Below are positions 41,644 through 42,247 of a DNA stretch of 42,247 bases, in pieces. The notes below the pieces were generated by a model, which was not told where the DNA came from, searched no databases, and saw only the letters and a list, made by a program, of their open reading frames with translations. Source of the stretch: Candidatus Melainabacteria bacterium (GTDB lineage Bacteria > Cyanobacteriota > Vampirovibrionia > Obscuribacterales > Obscuribacteraceae); NCBI GenBank assembly GCA_020854255.1, contig JADZFV010000104.1, positions 1-42,247 of the forward strand, read 5' to 3'. The position numbers and the translations under genes are program-made. Numbering within the stretch: the stretch's first letter is position 1; every line of letters begins with the position of its first letter.

Positions 41644-41665
41644 CAATTGCGCAGTGAAACATCAA
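41638..41665 (-). promoter_or_regulatory. Promoter for SnoaL-like/surface protein operon
   Basis: On the minus strand TTGATG (41665-41660), 16-nt spacer, TATACA (41643-41638). The -10 is within the operator palindrome. Confidence 0.45.
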
Positions 41666-41672
41666 ATAGATA

Positions 41673-42247
41673 CTATTTCTTCAAGTGGCCAAGCGCGTGC
41701 GATTGGAGGTACTCATTAAGCGACGCGCGCAGATCGACGCCGTTTAGTGTGGCAACGGGGGTAAATGGGCCGATTTTCGCAAACTGACTGACAAGACTCC
41801 CATCACGAACAGGCTCCCCTGCGTAAGTAAAAACGCGATTGCTGCTCGAATTGACTAATTGGTTTTGCGCCGCCGGGGCGTAGTGATTGAACGACTCCTG
41901 CTGAAAAGTATCAATCGGCTGGTTATTCCATGGATTTGACTCGCTGACAACGTAATGCGTTCGGGTGATCAACTGCTGCGAGGATGAAGTCACACATTGT
42001 TGCAAGACAGTGATAAAACGCACAAGCTTTCCTGAAGAAGCGCCATCTCGCTCCGACGGCAGCAAATTTACGTGCCAATAATTGCCCTGGGCATCCTGCT
42101 GATGACCCCAAACAGCCTGCAGCTTATTTTCTTCCCATTCATTCCGGGCGCTGCTCACTCCGGTGCGAAGATCGGTGACACCTGTCGTCATGTCGCCATC
42201 CTTCATCCAGACACCTGCCATCCAGCCAGGTATCATGAACCATTCGA
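41673..42247 (-). CDS. Partial hypothetical protein at window edge
   Basis: The frame is open to the right end of the window, so the 5' part is missing. At least 190 residues are visible and no family is recognised. The visible N-terminal part is Trp/Met/Gly-rich (MIPGWMAGVWMKDGDMTTG), with a WGHQQDAQGNYWHVNLLPS strand region later. This fits a beta-barrel or lipocalin-like exported domain. The C-terminus ends HALGHLKK. The stop codon is close to the promoter of the SnoaL-like gene. Confidence 0.6.
   Translation of the reverse strand, partial: EWFMIPGWMAGVWMKDGDMTTGVTDLRTGVSSARNEWEENKLQAVWGHQQDAQGNYWHVNLLPSERDGASSGKLVRFITVLQQCVTSSSQQLITRTHYVVSESNPWNNQPIDTFQQESFNHYAPAAQNQLVNSSSNRVFTYAGEPVRDGSLVSQFAKIGPFTPVATLNGVDLRASLNEYLQSHALGHLKK

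Overview
The window looks like a stretch of chromosome from a free-living bacterium related to Cyanobacteria, most likely a non-photosynthetic Melainabacteria/Vampirovibrionia type such as the Obscuribacterales. This is an inference from gene content. The clues are a short glycine-tailed RRM protein of the cyanobacterial type, four copies of the octamer GCGATCGC, many long exported proteins of unknown function, and frequent TTG/GTG starts with good Shine-Dalgarno sites. I see no phage, conjugation, CRISPR, rRNA or tRNA genes. Most genes stand alone or in pairs, with both strands used about equally.

Layout. 1-8.4 kb: exported proteins of unknown role, an alpha/beta hydrolase (DUF900-like), an LVIVD beta-propeller, a CorA-type metal transporter, a small lipoprotein and two lineage-specific proteins. 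8.6-16 kb: a DUF6745 protein, an SUI1/eIF1-like protein fused to a degenerate phosphatase-like domain, a phosphodiester-glycosidase-like secreted protein, a very large glycogen-debranching enzyme (GlgX type) with an unusual 480-residue N-terminal extension carrying HELTH, and a leftover C-terminus of a UmuC/DinP-type polymerase. 16-23.4 kb: small membrane, exported and zinc-ribbon proteins, a decayed Ser/Thr kinase fragment, and a ROK sugar kinase without the usual zinc cysteines. 23.4-32.6 kb: two very large helical-repeat/TPR proteins, an exported UPF0145 (YbjQ-like) protein, an M13 metallopeptidase and the RRM protein with a clear terminator.

32.6-37.0 kb is the most interesting part. It is a tight three-gene operon on the minus strand. 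The first gene encodes a Tat-exported, His/Cys-rich beta-propeller resembling the copper-binding propeller of nitrous-oxide reductase and, more closely, thiocyanate dehydrogenase. The second is an FtsX/MacB-type permease with a periplasmic Cys-His-Cys motif. The third is an ABC ATPase with an extra transmembrane anchor and periplasmic domain fused to its C-terminus. I infer a periplasmic copper enzyme with a dedicated ABC maturation or export machine, functionally similar to NosZ with NosDFY. The substrate is unknown.

37-42.2 kb: recQ, then a 190-bp palindromic MITE-like element between convergent genes, an exported Gly/Trp-rich surface-type protein, an exported SnoaL-like protein with a strong palindromic operator in its promoter, and a partial exported-type gene at the right edge.
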